DNA of 64,000 nucleotides from Pseudomonas muyukensis (GCF_019139535.1 NZ_CP077073.1:2942501-3006500); one strand, 5' to 3'; counted from the first letter of the stretch, positions 9,060 to 20,486 are shown. Notes: a model not told the origin generated them from the sequence alone. Numbers and translations: made by a program.

Positions 9060-9416
9060 ATGGCTCGTGTTAAGCGCGGCGTTATCGCTCGTAAGCGTCA
9101 CAAAAAAATTCTGAAACTGGCTAAAGGTTACTACGGTGCACGTTCGCGCGTATTCCGTGTAGCCAAGCAAGCGGTCATCAAGGCAGGCCAATACGCCTAC
9201 CGCGACCGTCGCCAGAAGAAGCGTCAGTTCCGCGCACTGTGGATCGCTCGTATCAACGCCGGTGCCCGCACCAACGGTCTGTCCTACAGCCGTCTGATTG
9301 CTGGCCTGAAAAAAGCGTCGATCGAAATCGACCGCAAGGTTCTGGCTGATCTGGCAGTGAACGAAAAAGCGGCGTTTGCTGCGATTGTCGAGAAGGCTAA
9401 AGCCGTACTGGCTTAA
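9060..9416 (+). CDS. rplT: 50S ribosomal protein L20
   Basis: 118-aa ribosomal protein needed early in 50S assembly. Starts [18 protein letters not shown] and contains the typical [19 protein letters not shown] and [11 protein letters not shown] blocks. An AGAGGAAG ribosome site precedes it. In E. coli L20 represses rpmI-rplT translation; I did not find a convincing equivalent operator here. Confidence 0.97.
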   Translation: MARVKRGVIARKRHKKILKLAKGYYGARSRVFRVAKQAVIKAGQYAYRDRRQKKRQFRALWIARINAGARTNGLSYSRLIAGLKKASIEIDRKVLADLAVNEKAAFAAIVEKAKAVLA

Positions 9417-9472
9417 GTACCCACGACAATCATCCGGCGGCGCCTGCGCCGTCGGGTGTAAAACGTCATCGG

Positions 9473-10544
<1,072 letters not shown>

Positions 10545-10575
10545 GCCCAATCGACGCAACTTTCAGGAGAACAGC

Positions 10576-12957
10576 ATGAAATTCAGTGAACAGTGGCTGC
10601 GCGGTTGGGTAAACCCGCAAGTCTCCCGTGACGAACTGGTCGCCCGCCTGTCCATGGCCGGCCTCGAAGTCGACAGCGTGACCCCCGCTGCCGGCCAGTT
10701 CAGCGGCATCGTGGTGGGCGAGATCCTCACCACCGAACAACACCCGGACGCCGACAAGCTGCGCGTGTGCCAGGTGAGCAACGGCGCGGAAACCTTCCAG
10801 GTCGTCTGCGGTGCCCCGAATGCCCGCCCAGGCATCAAGATTCCGTTCGCCATGATCGGCGCCGAGCTGCCGGGCGACTTCAAGATCAAGAAGGCCAAGC
10901 TGCGCGGTGTCGAATCGTTCGGCATGCTTTGCTCGGCGGCTGAACTGCAGATCAGCGAAGAGAACGACGGCCTGCTGGAACTGGCGGCCGACGCCCCGGT
11001 TGGCCAGGACATCCGTCAGTACCTGAACCTGGACGACGCCAGCATCGAGATCGGCCTGACCCCGAACCGCGGTGACTGCCTGTCCATCGCCGGCCTGGCC
11101 CGTGACGTCAGCGCCTTGTACGACGTACCGGTCATCCGCCCGACGGTGCCAGCCGTGCCGGCTGCCCACGACGAAGTGCGCCCGGTCGAAGTCAGCGCCC
11201 CGGCCGCCTGCCCACGCTACCTGGGCCGCGTGATCCGCAACGTCGACCTGAGCAAGCCGACCCCGCTGTGGATGGTCGAGCGCCTGCGCCGCAGCGACGT
11301 GCGCAGCATCGACGCCGCTGTCGACATCACCAACTACGTGATGCTCGAACTCGGCCAGCCGATGCACGCCTTCGACCTCGCCGAAATCAACGGCGGCATC
11401 CGCGTGCGCATGGCCGAGGAGGGCGAAAAGCTCGTCCTGCTGGACGGCCAGGAAGTTGCCCTGCGCGCCGACACCCTGGTGATCGCCGACCACACCCGCG
11501 CCCTGGCCATTGCCGGCGTGATGGGTGGCGAGCACAGCGGCGTCAACACCGAGAAGACCCGCGACCTGTTCCTCGAGAGCGCCTTCTTCGAGCCGATTTC
11601 CGTTGCTGGCAAGGCCCGTTCCTACGGCCTGCACACCGATGCCTCGCACCGCTACGAGCGCGGCGTCGATTCGCAACTGGCCCGTGAAGCCATGGAGCGC
11701 GCCACCGCGCTGGTGCTGGAGATCGTCGGCGGCGAAGCAGGCCCCGTAGTCGAGGCCGTGAGCGAGCAGCACCTGCCGAACATCGCGCCGATTACCCTGC
11801 GCGACGACCGCATCACCCAGATGCTCGGCATGCAGATGGAAGCCGCCCAGGTCGAGCAACTGCTCAACGCTTTGGAACTGAAAACCAGCGCAAGTGGGGC
11901 AGGGCAGTGGACTGTCACCGTCCCAAGCCACCGCTTCGACGTCAGCCTGGAAGTCGACCTGATCGAAGAGCTGGCCCGCCTGTACGGCTACAACAACCTG
12001 CCGGTCCGCTACCCGCAAGCCCGCCTGGCCCCGCAAGCCCGCCCGGAAACCCGCGGCGAGCTGCCGAACCTGCGCCGCCTGCTGGTCGCCCGCGGCTACC
12101 AGGAAGCCATCACCTACAGCTTCATCGACCCGAAACTGTTCGAGCTGTTCACCCCAGGCGTCGAGCCGCTGCTGCTGGCCAACCCCATCTCCAACGACAT
12201 GGCCGCCATGCGCGCCTCGTTGTGGCCGGGCCTGGTCAAGGCAATGCAGCACAACCTCAACCGCCAGCAAGACCGCGTGCGCCTGTTCGAAAGCGGCCTG
12301 CGCTTCGTCGGCCAGCTCGGTGACCTCAAGCAGCAGCCGATGATCGCCGGCGTCGTCACCGGCAGCCGCCAGCCAGAAGGCTGGGCCAACGGTCGCGACG
12401 GCATCGACTTCTTCGATGTCAAAGCCGATGTCGAGGCCCTGCTGGGTTACTCGGGCGCCCTGGGCGACTTCAGCTTCGTCGCCGGCAAGCACCCAGCCCT
12501 GCACCCCGGCCAGACCGCCCGCATCGAGCGCGACGGCAAGGAAGTCGGCTACCTCGGTGCCATCCACCCGGAGCTGGCCAAGACCCTCGGCCTCGAGCGC
12601 CCGGTATTCGTCTTCGAGCTGGTGCTCAGCGATGTCGTGGAAGGCCGCCTGCCGAAGTTCAGCGAGCTGTCCAAGTTCCCGGAAACCCGTCGTGACCTGG
12701 CCTTGATCGCAGGTCGTGATGTGGCTTCTAGCTCGGTGCTTGAAGTAATTCGTGACAATGCAGGCGAATGGCTCACAGACCTCAGGCTGTTTGACGTCTA
12801 CCAGGGTAAAGGCATTGATCCTGATAGAAAAAGCCTGGCCGTCGGCTTGACCTGGCAACATCCATCGCGCACTCTTAACGACGATGAGGTGAATGAAACC
12901 CTGCAAACTATCCTCACCTCGCTTGAACAAAGGTTGAACACCACGTTAAGGAAATAA
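10576..12957 (+). CDS. pheT: Phenylalanyl-tRNA synthetase beta subunit
   Basis: 793-aa structural and editing subunit. Starts [20 protein letters not shown] after a CAGGAGAA ribosome site. Domains in order: EMAP-like tRNA-binding fold (about 40-150, [12 protein letters not shown]), B3/B4 editing region (about 200-390), B5, the core-like domain ([12 protein letters not shown]) and the C-terminal anticodon-binding FDX-ACB domain ([13 protein letters not shown]). Length and order match the family. Confidence 0.97.
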   Translation: MKFSEQWLRGWVNPQVSRDELVARLSMAGLEVDSVTPAAGQFSGIVVGEILTTEQHPDADKLRVCQVSNGAETFQVVCGAPNARPGIKIPFAMIGAELPGDFKIKKAKLRGVESFGMLCSAAELQISEENDGLLELAADAPVGQDIRQYLNLDDASIEIGLTPNRGDCLSIAGLARDVSALYDVPVIRPTVPAVPAAHDEVRPVEVSAPAACPRYLGRVIRNVDLSKPTPLWMVERLRRSDVRSIDAAVDITNYVMLELGQPMHAFDLAEINGGIRVRMAEEGEKLVLLDGQEVALRADTLVIADHTRALAIAGVMGGEHSGVNTEKTRDLFLESAFFEPISVAGKARSYGLHTDASHRYERGVDSQLAREAMERATALVLEIVGGEAGPVVEAVSEQHLPNIAPITLRDDRITQMLGMQMEAAQVEQLLNALELKTSASGAGQWTVTVPSHRFDVSLEVDLIEELARLYGYNNLPVRYPQARLAPQARPETRGELPNLRRLLVARGYQEAITYSFIDPKLFELFTPGVEPLLLANPISNDMAAMRASLWPGLVKAMQHNLNRQQDRVRLFESGLRFVGQLGDLKQQPMIAGVVTGSRQPEGWANGRDGIDFFDVKADVEALLGYSGALGDFSFVAGKHPALHPGQTARIERDGKEVGYLGAIHPELAKTLGLERPVFVFELVLSDVVEGRLPKFSELSKFPETRRDLALIAGRDVASSSVLEVIRDNAGEWLTDLRLFDVYQGKGIDPDRKSLAVGLTWQHPSRTLNDDEVNETLQTILTSLEQRLNTTLRK

Positions 12958-12961
12958 CGGC

Positions 12962-13264
12962 ATGGGTGCTCTGACGAAAGCTGAGATGGCCGAAAGGCTG
13001 TACGAGGAGCTGGGGCTCAACAAGCGCGAGGCCAAGGAGCTGGTCGAGCTGTTTTTCGAAGAAATTCGGCACGCGCTTGAAGACAACGAGCAGGTCAAGT
13101 TGTCCGGTTTCGGCAACTTCGACCTTCGCGACAAACGCCAGCGGCCGGGCCGCAACCCCAAGACAGGGGAAGAGATCCCGATCACCGCGCGCCGCGTCGT
13201 CACCTTTCGTCCAGGGCAGAAGCTGAAAGCCCGGGTAGAGGCCTATGCTGGAACCAAGCCATAA
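12962..13264 (+). CDS. ihfA: Integration host factor alpha subunit
   Basis: 100-aa HU/IHF-fold DNA-bending protein; forms a heterodimer with IhfB. It starts [20 protein letters not shown] and has the arm and binding motif [26 protein letters not shown] in parts, with the characteristic RNP intercalating proline. It sits immediately after pheT, as in enterics and pseudomonads. Its 3' end overlaps the next gene by 20 bases. Confidence 0.97.
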   Translation: MGALTKAEMAERLYEELGLNKREAKELVELFFEEIRHALEDNEQVKLSGFGNFDLRDKRQRPGRNPKTGEEIPITARRVVTFRPGQKLKARVEAYAGTKP

Positions 13265-13601
13265 CGACGAGCTGCCCCCCATCCCGGGCAAACGCTACTT
13301 CACCATCGGTGAAGTCAGCGAGCTCTGTGCGGTAAAACCGCACGTGCTGCGCTACTGGGAGCAGGAATTCCCGCAGCTCAACCCGGTGAAGCGCCGTGGC
13401 AACCGGCGGTACTATCAGCGCCAAGACGTGCTGATGATCCGCCAGATCCGCGCTTTGCTGTATGACCAGGGCTTTACCATTGGCGGGGCGCGGTTGCGGC
13501 TCTCCAGTGATGAGGTCAAGGATGAGTCCAGCCAGTACAAGCAGCTGATTCGGCAGATGATTACCGAGTTGGAGGATGTGTTGGTTGTGCTGAAGAAGTG
13601 A
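13245..13601 (+). CDS. MerR-family transcriptional regulator
   Basis: 118-aa MerR-type regulator of the short form found downstream of ihfA in pseudomonads. The winged HTH covers about residues 17-85 ([20 protein letters not shown] then WEQEFPQL and [12 protein letters not shown]). The C-terminal helix is short and has no cysteine metal site or drug-binding domain, so its signal is unknown. It overlaps ihfA and is probably translationally coupled to it. Confidence 0.9.
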   Translation: MLEPSHNDELPPIPGKRYFTIGEVSELCAVKPHVLRYWEQEFPQLNPVKRRGNRRYYQRQDVLMIRQIRALLYDQGFTIGGARLRLSSDEVKDESSQYKQLIRQMITELEDVLVVLKK

Positions 13602-13699
13602 CCTGTTGGCGACGAGTGGAAATTTTTGAAAAAAAGCTTCCATTATTCAAAAGGTTAGGTTAAATTCTTCAACGTTCTCAGCGGTATCGAGAATGATGT

Positions 13700-13776
13700 C
13701 GGGGCGTAGCGCAGCCCGGTAGCGCACTTGCATGGGGTGCAAGGGGTCGAGTGTTCGAATCACTCCGTCCCGACCA
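13700..13776 (+). tRNA. tRNA-Pro (anticodon GGG)
   Basis: 77-nt cloverleaf with encoded CCA. Acceptor stem CGGGGCG pairs with CGTCCCG (one G-U). The anticodon stem CTTGC/GCAAG encloses loop ATGGGGT, giving anticodon GGG; the T-arm contains GTTCGAATC. It marks the boundary between the conserved translation block and the variable region to the right. Confidence 0.96.
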
Positions 13777-13790
13777 AAATACTCCAAAGA

Positions 13791-13822
13791 ATCCAGTCAC
13801 TTAACGGTGGCTGGATTTTTTT
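13791..13822 (+). terminator. Rho-independent terminator after tRNA-Pro
   Basis: Stem ATCCAGTCAC (13791-13800) with GTGGCTGGAT (13807-13816), one T-G wobble, followed by a run of seven T. Positioned 14 bases after the tRNA. Confidence 0.85.
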
Positions 13823-14203
13823 ATGGTTGTACGATTTATCAATTTGCAAATTTTTACCCCACTTTTACCCCACCGTACTCCAGTTGTATGTTCAGGCTGT
13901 TGGGATCATCAGGCTTTGGATTCCTATCTGCCAGAGGGCACCTTCCGACTCTGAGGGGCCGCCTTCCTCTGGCTTGGCTTGGTTGAGCCTTCCAGGGCTC
14001 CGCTAGGCTCGAGTTTGATCGAGGGCTCTATGTCGTATATGGGTTGCAGGCATGGGGTGTAGCGAGATAAGCCCCGGTTCGGGCCCCAACTTTTCCGCAT
14101 CTACCCCCCAGGCAAAGACTGCCGTAGGTGGTGCAGCAGGTAAGGTGAAACGCTGGTTAAGACCGCGCGCTTGGAGGCTAGGGGGGTGAGTTCTCGTCTG
14201 AGC
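13823..14203. other. Intergenic stretch without recognisable gene
   Basis: About 380 bases between the tRNA terminator and the terminator of the acyl-CoA dehydrogenase unit. Base composition changes along it. A doubled ACTTTTACCCCAC-like motif occurs near 13850-13872. I found no integrase, no second copy of the tRNA 3' end and no convincing coding frame. Confidence 0.4.
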
Positions 14204-14242
14204 AAAAAAAAGGACGCGGCGCCAAGGGGCATGCACCGCGCC
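14204..14242 (-). terminator. Probable terminator of the acyl-CoA dehydrogenase unit
   Basis: On the minus strand GGCGCGG ... CCGCGTCC can pair with one bulge and is followed by eight T (plus-strand A run 14204-14211). It lies just past the stop of the acyl-CoA dehydrogenase gene. Confidence 0.6.
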
Positions 14243-14253
14243 AAGAGCAAAGC

Positions 14254-16020
14254 TTAGAACTGATCGGCGTCTAGTACGTAGAGGCAGGCGCTACCTGCGC
14301 GAGCGGCACTGCTTAGTGACTCGATACGCGGTAGGAGGCGGTCGAAATAGAAGTGAGCGGTGGCTAACTTAGCTTGGTAGAAACTGTCTGCCTTGCCAGA
14401 AGCGGCTCGTGCCATGCGTGCCCACATGTACGCGTAGGCGATGTAACCAAATACATGCAGGTAGTCGACGGCGGCGGCGCCGGCTTCGTAAGGGTTTGAA
14501 CTGGCTGTTTCGAGAAGATGAGAGGTGAGGGCCTCCAACTGCCCCAGCGCTTCTGCTAGACGACGACTGAATGCTTCGTGCGGCGATGTTTCGACGAAAC
14601 TGCGGATCTCGCTTGCGAAAATAGAGAAAAACTCTCCGCCGTTAGCCAAGACCTTGCGTGTTATCAAATCCAGCGCCTGGATGCCATTGGTGCCTTCATA
14701 GATTTGAGCAATGCGAACATCGCGAACCAACTGCTCCTGGCCCCACTCGCGAATGTAGCCATGGCCTCCAAATACCTGCTGGCCGTGCACGCAGCACTCT
14801 AGCCCGGCATCGGTAAAGAATGCCTTGGCCACCGGCGTAAGCAGCGCTACCAATGCCTCGGCGCGAGCACGCTGCTCGACTTGGGGGGAGTACTTGGCTA
14901 TGTCAAGCTGCTGCCCGAGATAGGTAGCGAACGCCCGGCCACCTTCGGTCATGGCTTTCATTGTCAGCAACATGCGGCGTACATCGGGGTGGACAATGAT
15001 CGGGTCGGCGGCAGCATTCTTCAGTTGTGCCCCCTGTGGGGCTCGGCTTTGCTTGCGCTCACAAGCATAGTCCACTGCAGCCTGGTAGGACCTTGCTGCA
15101 CAGCCGATGCCTTGGATACCAATGGACAGGCGCTCATAGTTCATCATGGTGAACATGGCGGCCAACCCCTTGTTCGGTTCACCCACCAACCAGCCAGTGG
15201 CACCGTCGAAGTTCATCACACAAGTGGCTGACGCCTTAATACCCATCTTGTGTTCAATGGAGCCGCAGGCCACCGTATTGCGCAAGCCGAGCTTGCCGTG
15301 GTCGTCGACCAATACTTTGGGCACGAGGAAAAGTGAAATACCGCGTGAGCCGGCCGGTGCGTCAGGTAGCTTGGCCAGCACCAGATGGATAATATTTTCA
15401 GTAAGGTCCTGCTCTCCGCCGGTGATGAAGATCTTGGTGCCGGTAATGGCATAGCTGCCGTCGGCATTGACCGTTGCCTTCGTGCGGATCAGTCCTAGGT
15501 CGCTGCCAGCATGTGGTTCGGTCAGGCACATGGAGCCCGCCCAGCGACCTTCGTACATTGCCGGCAAGTACTTGGACTTGAGTGCGGCACTGGCGTGAGC
15601 GTCAAGGGCCAGGCAGGCACCCGCGGACAGCGTGGAATACAGTGCGAAACTGGCATTGGCCGCGTAGGCCATCTCCTCGCACTGTACCGAGAGCATTTTA
15701 GGCATGCCCATTCCACCGTACTCAGGATTGCCGGCCAGCCCCACCCAGCCGCCTTCGGCATACGTACCGTATGCTTCACGAAAACCTGCTGGGGTCGTCA
15801 CTAGGCCGTTTTCCCACTGTGCACCTTGTTCGTCGCCGCTGCGATTAAGAGGGGCGATCAGGCCTGCGGCGAGTTTTGCAGCCTCCTCGAGGATGGCATC
15901 AGCCATTGTGCTATCAATGCGTTCAGTCAGTGCTGGTAGCGTCTGCCAGAGGGCTGGAGCATCGAACACTTCGTTGAGCAGGAAGCGCATGTCACGTAAT
16001 GGCGCCTTGTAATCGTGCAT
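14254..16020 (-). CDS. Acyl-CoA dehydrogenase, long (DmdC-like) form
   Basis: 588-aa flavoprotein that would desaturate an acyl-CoA at C2-C3. The length and N-terminal extension (MHDYKAPLRDMRFLLNEVFD) match the long acyl-CoA dehydrogenase group that includes DmdC, rather than the 380-aa classical enzymes. FAD/substrate motif CLTEPHAGSDLG lies near residue 165 and the C-terminal IYEGTNGIQALDL holds the flavin-site segment. It is downstream of the acyl-CoA ligase on the same strand and probably follows it in beta-oxidation of the same substrate. Lower GC than the core genes. Substrate unknown. Confidence 0.88.
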   Translation of the reverse strand: MHDYKAPLRDMRFLLNEVFDAPALWQTLPALTERIDSTMADAILEEAAKLAAGLIAPLNRSGDEQGAQWENGLVTTPAGFREAYGTYAEGGWVGLAGNPEYGGMGMPKMLSVQCEEMAYAANASFALYSTLSAGACLALDAHASAALKSKYLPAMYEGRWAGSMCLTEPHAGSDLGLIRTKATVNADGSYAITGTKIFITGGEQDLTENIIHLVLAKLPDAPAGSRGISLFLVPKVLVDDHGKLGLRNTVACGSIEHKMGIKASATCVMNFDGATGWLVGEPNKGLAAMFTMMNYERLSIGIQGIGCAARSYQAAVDYACERKQSRAPQGAQLKNAAADPIIVHPDVRRMLLTMKAMTEGGRAFATYLGQQLDIAKYSPQVEQRARAEALVALLTPVAKAFFTDAGLECCVHGQQVFGGHGYIREWGQEQLVRDVRIAQIYEGTNGIQALDLITRKVLANGGEFFSIFASEIRSFVETSPHEAFSRRLAEALGQLEALTSHLLETASSNPYEAGAAAVDYLHVFGYIAYAYMWARMARAASGKADSFYQAKLATAHFYFDRLLPRIESLSSAARAGSACLYVLDADQF

Positions 16021-16087
16021 GGTCTGAACCTCTTGGAGAAATATGTAGCGGAAGGTAGGGCGGGCGTAGACGGCCGACGCCGATAAG

Positions 16088-16291
16088 TCAGTGGTGATGG
16101 CTGACCGCGATCCTCTGGCCGTTCTGTATGTGGGTCAGTTGATCGTCGAAGTCGTCTCGGTCTTTCACCGCTCTTACGCCACGGTCGAGATCAGAGACCG
16201 CTGCGATGGCCAGGGATGCCAATGACATAGACCGCAGCGCAAGGTAGTCATAGCGTTGGGGCTGACGGGTATTGGAGGTGGTACTGCTCAT
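16088..16291 (-). CDS. Possible small protein between dehydrogenase and ligase genes
   Basis: 67-aa frame on the same strand as its neighbours, starting MSSTTSNTRQPQRYDYLALR and ending in three histidines. No domain, no clear Shine-Dalgarno, and no family recognised. It fills the otherwise odd 357-base gap inside the apparent operon; it could be a spurious frame. Confidence 0.3.
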   Translation of the reverse strand: MSSTTSNTRQPQRYDYLALRSMSLASLAIAAVSDLDRGVRAVKDRDDFDDQLTHIQNGQRIAVSHHH

Positions 16292-16377
16292 GCTGGTTCT
16301 GCTTGATTTGGTCGTAAGATCGCCCCGTGACTCGCTCAGGAGCTAGTCATTGGGGCAATGGCGCGCAGGCGCTTCGG

Positions 16378-17988
16378 TCAGTGCTGAACGCAGGTGGCAA
16401 AGCGCTCTCGCAGTGCCTTCTTGCTGACTTTGCCGGTTGCGGTATGAGGAAGTTTTTCCAGATATTCACAGCCATCCGGCATCCACCATTTCGGAATCTT
16501 GCCGTCCAAAAACGCCACAAGTTCCTCATGAGAGGGAGGGGTTGCCGCATGTCTCGGGACAATGATCAAGAGTGGGCGCTCGCTCCAGCGAGCATGTGGG
16601 ATAGCAATGACGGCCGCCTCCGCAACCTGCGGATGTGCCATGACTGCATTCTCGATTTCCACCGAGCATATCCATTCACCTCCCGACTTGATCACGTCCT
16701 TGATCCGGTCGGTGATCAACATGTAGCCGCGGTGATCGATGGTCGCTACATCGCCGGTGTCGAACCAACCTTCGCAGGGTTCTTCTCCGAAGTATCCATT
16801 GCGTACCCAGGGGCCGCGGACTTGCAGCGAACCAGAGGCTTGGCCGTCGTGAGGTAGAGGGCGCAAGGCTTCGTCGACGATGCGCATCTCAACGCCAAAC
16901 AATGCCCGTCCTGACTTGAGCAACTGCTTTGCACAGTCCTTATCCGATAGCGCGCCATACCAGGGTTGGTGTCGGTTATAACTGCCCATTGGGCTCAGCT
17001 CGGTCATCCCCCAGCCGTTTTCCAGCGCCACGCCGTAGTGTTGCATGGCGTTGATCAGTGAAAGCGGGCATGCGGCGCCACCACTGACAGCGCGTTGCAA
17101 AGAGGGGATTGTGCCGCCCTGGGCATCGAGATGCTGTGAAATGTTGGCCCAAAGCGTCGGAACTCCCAGAGAGAAGCTGACCTTTTCATCATTGATCAAT
17201 TTGACCATGGTGCCGGCATCGCCCACCCGAGGCCCAGGGAGGACCAGTTTGGCTCCGACCATTGCTGCGTTGTAGGGCATCCCCCAAGCATTGACATGGA
17301 ACATCGGCACCATTGGCATTACGACATCAAGCGCCCGTAGTCCTACATTGTCAGCCATGTTCTGGGCCATGCCATGCAGAACCGTGCTGCGATGGCTCGC
17401 CAGTACGCCTTTGGGGTTGCCCGTGGTGCCGGAGGTGTAGCATAGCCCGCTGCTTCGATGTTCATCGAGATCGGGCCAGTCATAGGTTTCATCGTGCGAC
17501 AGCAGCAATGCCTCGTAGCTGACAAGATTGGGCAGTGTGCTGGCGGGTAATGCTTCCGCTGGGCAAAGTACGATGTAGCGGCGCACGCTGCTGATTTCAT
17601 GCTGAATACTTTCCAGCAGTGGCACGAACTGCGGGTCGACGAATAGCAGATCGTCCTCGGCATGGCGAATGATGTAGCTGATCTGCTCGGGGAACAGCTT
17701 GGGGTTGATGGTGTGACAAATACGCCCTGAGCATGGAATTGCATAATGCAGCTCGAAATGCCGATGATCGTTCCAGGCTAGGGTGCCGACCCGTGCATCC
17801 ATAGGGCAATCCAGCGTATCCAGCACATTGGCTAGGCGGCCTACGCGAGCGAATGCTTCGGCATAGGTGTATCTATGTACTTGGCTATCGGAAAGCAGCG
17901 AGACAATTTCGGTGTCGGCAGCAACCATGAGAGCCTGCCGCATGATGGCAGTGATATTCAGGTTGAAGTTCATCATCATGCCTAGCAC
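16378..17988 (-). CDS. AlkK-like medium-chain acyl-CoA synthetase, GTG start
   Basis: 536-aa AMP-forming ligase that activates a fatty or aryl-alkyl acid to its CoA ester. ATP motif [12 protein letters not shown], then [13 protein letters not shown] and the hinge/C-domain [13 protein letters not shown], with the catalytic lysine in TATGKVSKK. Starting at GTG gives VLGMMMNFN, parallel to the MLGQMMRNQ start of P. oleovorans AlkK, and sits five bases after AGGAGG; the ATGs downstream are too far from that site. First gene of the unit driven by the sigma-54 promoter at 18063. Confidence 0.9.
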   Translation of the reverse strand: MLGMMMNFNLNITAIMRQALMVAADTEIVSLLSDSQVHRYTYAEAFARVGRLANVLDTLDCPMDARVGTLAWNDHRHFELHYAIPCSGRICHTINPKLFPEQISYIIRHAEDDLLFVDPQFVPLLESIQHEISSVRRYIVLCPAEALPASTLPNLVSYEALLLSHDETYDWPDLDEHRSSGLCYTSGTTGNPKGVLASHRSTVLHGMAQNMADNVGLRALDVVMPMVPMFHVNAWGMPYNAAMVGAKLVLPGPRVGDAGTMVKLINDEKVSFSLGVPTLWANISQHLDAQGGTIPSLQRAVSGGAACPLSLINAMQHYGVALENGWGMTELSPMGSYNRHQPWYGALSDKDCAKQLLKSGRALFGVEMRIVDEALRPLPHDGQASGSLQVRGPWVRNGYFGEEPCEGWFDTGDVATIDHRGYMLITDRIKDVIKSGGEWICSVEIENAVMAHPQVAEAAVIAIPHARWSERPLLIIVPRHAATPPSHEELVAFLDGKIPKWWMPDGCEYLEKLPHTATGKVSKKALRERFATCVQH

Positions 17989-18062
17989 AGGCACCTCCTG
18001 TTTTGTTTTTGTATTTGAATAGGGTTGCGCACCCACTGGGTGCCAAGCCGAAACAGGAGAAA

Positions 18063-18077
18063 GCAAGCAGCATGCCA
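18063..18077 (-). promoter_or_regulatory. Sigma-54 promoter for acyl-CoA ligase/dehydrogenase unit
   Basis: Minus strand reads TGGCAT-GCTGC-TTGC, matching the -24/-12 consensus TGGCAC-N5-TTGC with one change and exact spacing. It lies 75 bases upstream of the ligase GTG and about 110 bases from palindromes at 18187-18209, a normal activator distance. Confidence 0.8.
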
Positions 18078-18186
18078 AAACTTTGGGGTGGTTTATTATT
18101 TTAAGAAAACACTTTTAAATCAGAGGTTTGTATTGATGTTGAAGTAAAGATTCATCCTTGAAGGGGCATTCGGTGGGTTGTTTTTA

Positions 18187-18209
18187 TTTCATTTTTGAAA
18201 TTAATTTCA
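18187..18209. promoter_or_regulatory. Overlapping palindromes, putative activator binding site
   Basis: TTTCA-TTTT-TGAAA (18187-18200) overlaps the perfect palindrome TGAAATTAATTTCA (18196-18209). It shares the core TTTGAAATTWATTT with the site at 20358. Likely the upstream activating sequence for the PrpR-like regulator. The rest of 17989-18363 is AT-rich and holds no gene. Confidence 0.6.
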
Positions 18210-18363
18210 GAGTTGAATTTAGGTCTGCTAGTGTGGTCCCATTCTGCATCGGAAAGTTCGTATCGCTTGGGTATGGCAGAATCCTTCGCCTAAAAAGCGA
18301 GAACTCTACGGGCAATCAGGCTTCCAGAGGCCTCGGTGAGGTTTCAAAGATTTCATACAGAAC

Positions 18364-20340
18364 CTAGCGGGGCTTTGCTTCGCGCAGCCGTCTCCAGAGC
18401 GTGGTACGGCTGATGCCCAGGCGCTTGGCGGCTTCGTCCATATCGCCTTCACAACGTTCAACCATTTCACTGACGCGGGCGCTTTCTTGTGCGCGACTGA
18501 GGCTTCGCAAGTCCTGGGCCAAGTGCGGCGCAACCGCTTGGGGCGATGGGATTGATGGCGGTTCGAACAGTTCATCGAACAGCGTTTGCAGTTCCAGAGC
18601 GGTACTCGCGTCCTGGAGCACATTGGCCGAAAGCACGGCTCGTTCGACGATGTTCTCCAGCTCGCGAATGTTGCCGGGCCAACTGTACTGTTGAAGGTAA
18701 GGCATGAGGCGCTCAAGCAGGACATGGGGAGCAGTGCTAGTCGGCGTCCGCGCCGATAGCTTCGTCAGCAAGAATTGGGCAAGCATTGGTATGTCTTCAG
18801 GACGTTCACGCAGGGGGGGGATGACCAAGCGTAAAATGTTAACCCGGTAATAAAGGTCCTCTCGGAACTCACCATCGCGGACACGTGCGCGCAGATCACG
18901 ATGCGTGGCGGCAATCACACGAATATCTATAGGGGTGGGTTCAGCGGCGCCTAAGCGAAGTACTTCACGCTCCTGCAGCACCCGCAGAAGGCGCGTTTGC
19001 AGCGTCACTGGCATGTCGCCTATCTCATCGAGGAATAGGGTCCCCGTGTGGGCGTTTTCTATCAGGCCCGCCTTTCCGCCCTTGCGTGATCCGGTGAAGG
19101 CGCCTTCTTCGTAACCAAACAATTCGCTTTCTAGCAATGACTCAGGAAAGGCGGCGCAGTTGATGGCGACGAAAGGCCCGGACTGGCGAGGGCTGGCGTT
19201 ATGGATGCTTTGCGCCAAGAGTTCCTTGCCGGTCCCACTTTCACCATGGACTAGCACAGTGGCGTCGGCAGATGCATAGCGTTGAGCGAGGTCCAACATG
19301 ACGCGAAAACCTGAGGCCTGACCAAGCATCTGTTCGAAGCGATAGCGGGCGGTGAATTGCCTTGGCTTGACCTGGCTGCGAATGCGTCGCTCCGTTCGCT
19401 GAATCGCGTTCGCCTCCTGGCAGGTAATCACGAGCCCGTCAGGTTTGCCGTTTTCGATGATGGGGGAGACGTTAGCTGCCAGTGTACAGTCAGCTATCTT
19501 GAAGATATGGCTTTCTTCCCCTTCAGCGCTGAAATGAACATTGCCGATATCGAGGCCGGGAACGATCTCGTTTATCGGCCGTCCGCGCGCCCAATCGCCA
19601 GCAATGCCTAACAGGGACGCCATGCGTGGGTTCAGTGATTGAACGATGCCCTCGGCGTCCACGGCTATCACGCCATCGGATAGATTGCGCAACACTGTAT
19701 TGAGGCGTTGTTGCTGAATGAGGCTTTGTTGGCGGCTTCGACAAATCGCAAGAGCATCCTCCAGGGCGCGCCGCACGGTATCGGCGTTAAGTGCCAAGAC
19801 ACCCCGTGCACCCGCCGCCTCGGCAGTTTCCACCGCGGTGGAGGAGCCCACCACTACGCGATAACCGTCATCGACCAAGTGATGAATCTGTTGGCGAACA
19901 CCCTCGTAACTGCTGTAGGTAGCTTGGCGGATGTCGACGGTGAATAACGACGACATGGCCTGAAGTTCGGGGTGCTCGTGCTGGAAGCTGACGATGCCTA
20001 CTTTGGTGGCCTGCGCCCGAGCAAGGTCGAGCGCACGAATAAGATCGTACTCCCCCATGCGAATTGCCAGGATGGCTATCGAGAGCTGCCGCCTGAGGAA
20101 CTCGGACGTTGCCCCCGAGCAGATGATTACATCGACGTCATTTCTGGCCTCCAAGGCGTGCCCGGTATCGAGCAGCAGGTCTACCGTTGTCTCGACGACC
20201 TCTACCCGGGCTCGGCCGTGATAGTCCGGGATCACCTGTTCGACTATCTGGGCCATCCGACTAGGCCCGTCAGGCAGGCGAAGATGAGTGATCAGCGCAA
20301 CCACTCTTGGCAGGTACTCTTCGATGTGCATATCCCGCAT
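18364..20340 (-). CDS. Sigma-54-dependent activator with PrpR-type sensor domain
   Basis: 658-aa enhancer-binding protein. Domains: PrpR_N-like sensor (about 10-200), PAS (about 215-320, LSDGVIAVDAEGIVQSLNPR), AAA+ domain with Walker A GESGTGKE, sigma-54 loop GAFTGS and Walker B TLFLDEIGDM, and a Fis-type HTH at the end (AAKRLGISRTTLWRRLREA). It lies between the two units carrying sigma-54 promoters and probably activates both; an acyl-CoA or related intermediate may be the signal. The start is uncertain; a second ATG occurs three codons later. Confidence 0.92.
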   Translation of the reverse strand: MRDMHIEEYLPRVVALITHLRLPDGPSRMAQIVEQVIPDYHGRARVEVVETTVDLLLDTGHALEARNDVDVIICSGATSEFLRRQLSIAILAIRMGEYDLIRALDLARAQATKVGIVSFQHEHPELQAMSSLFTVDIRQATYSSYEGVRQQIHHLVDDGYRVVVGSSTAVETAEAAGARGVLALNADTVRRALEDALAICRSRQQSLIQQQRLNTVLRNLSDGVIAVDAEGIVQSLNPRMASLLGIAGDWARGRPINEIVPGLDIGNVHFSAEGEESHIFKIADCTLAANVSPIIENGKPDGLVITCQEANAIQRTERRIRSQVKPRQFTARYRFEQMLGQASGFRVMLDLAQRYASADATVLVHGESGTGKELLAQSIHNASPRQSGPFVAINCAAFPESLLESELFGYEEGAFTGSRKGGKAGLIENAHTGTLFLDEIGDMPVTLQTRLLRVLQEREVLRLGAAEPTPIDIRVIAATHRDLRARVRDGEFREDLYYRVNILRLVIPPLRERPEDIPMLAQFLLTKLSARTPTSTAPHVLLERLMPYLQQYSWPGNIRELENIVERAVLSANVLQDASTALELQTLFDELFEPPSIPSPQAVAPHLAQDLRSLSRAQESARVSEMVERCEGDMDEAAKRLGISRTTLWRRLREAKPR

Positions 20341-20357
20341 CCATGATTTTTTCTATA

Positions 20358-20375
20358 TTGAAAAATAAATTTCAA
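20358..20375. promoter_or_regulatory. Palindrome upstream of ALDH and regulator genes
   Basis: TTGAAA-N6-TTTCAA inverted repeat. It begins 18 bases upstream of the regulator start and ends about 97 bases before the sigma-54 promoter at 20472. The reverse strand carries the same TTTGAAATTWATTT core as 18196-18209. Position fits both activation of the ALDH gene and autoregulation. Confidence 0.6.
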
Positions 20376-20471
20376 ACTTGCAACGGCTGATCCAGCCAGC
20401 TCGCAAGACAGATTTCCAATAAAAGACATAACTCATTGATACTAAACGAATTATATGGATTTTAATGAATG

Positions 20472-20486
20472 TGGCATACCTCTTGC
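20472..20486 (+). promoter_or_regulatory. Sigma-54 promoter for aldehyde dehydrogenase gene
   Basis: TGGCAT-ACCTC-TTGC, correct -24/-12 spacing and the same TGGCAT variant as at 18063. It implies a leader of about 240 bases before the ALDH ATG; that leader contains no convincing gene. Confidence 0.8.

Noticed and set aside
13823..14203. Possible integrase or attachment site next to tRNA-Pro
   Set aside because: No tyrosine-recombinase residues in any frame and no second copy of the tRNA 3' end found by eye in the window.
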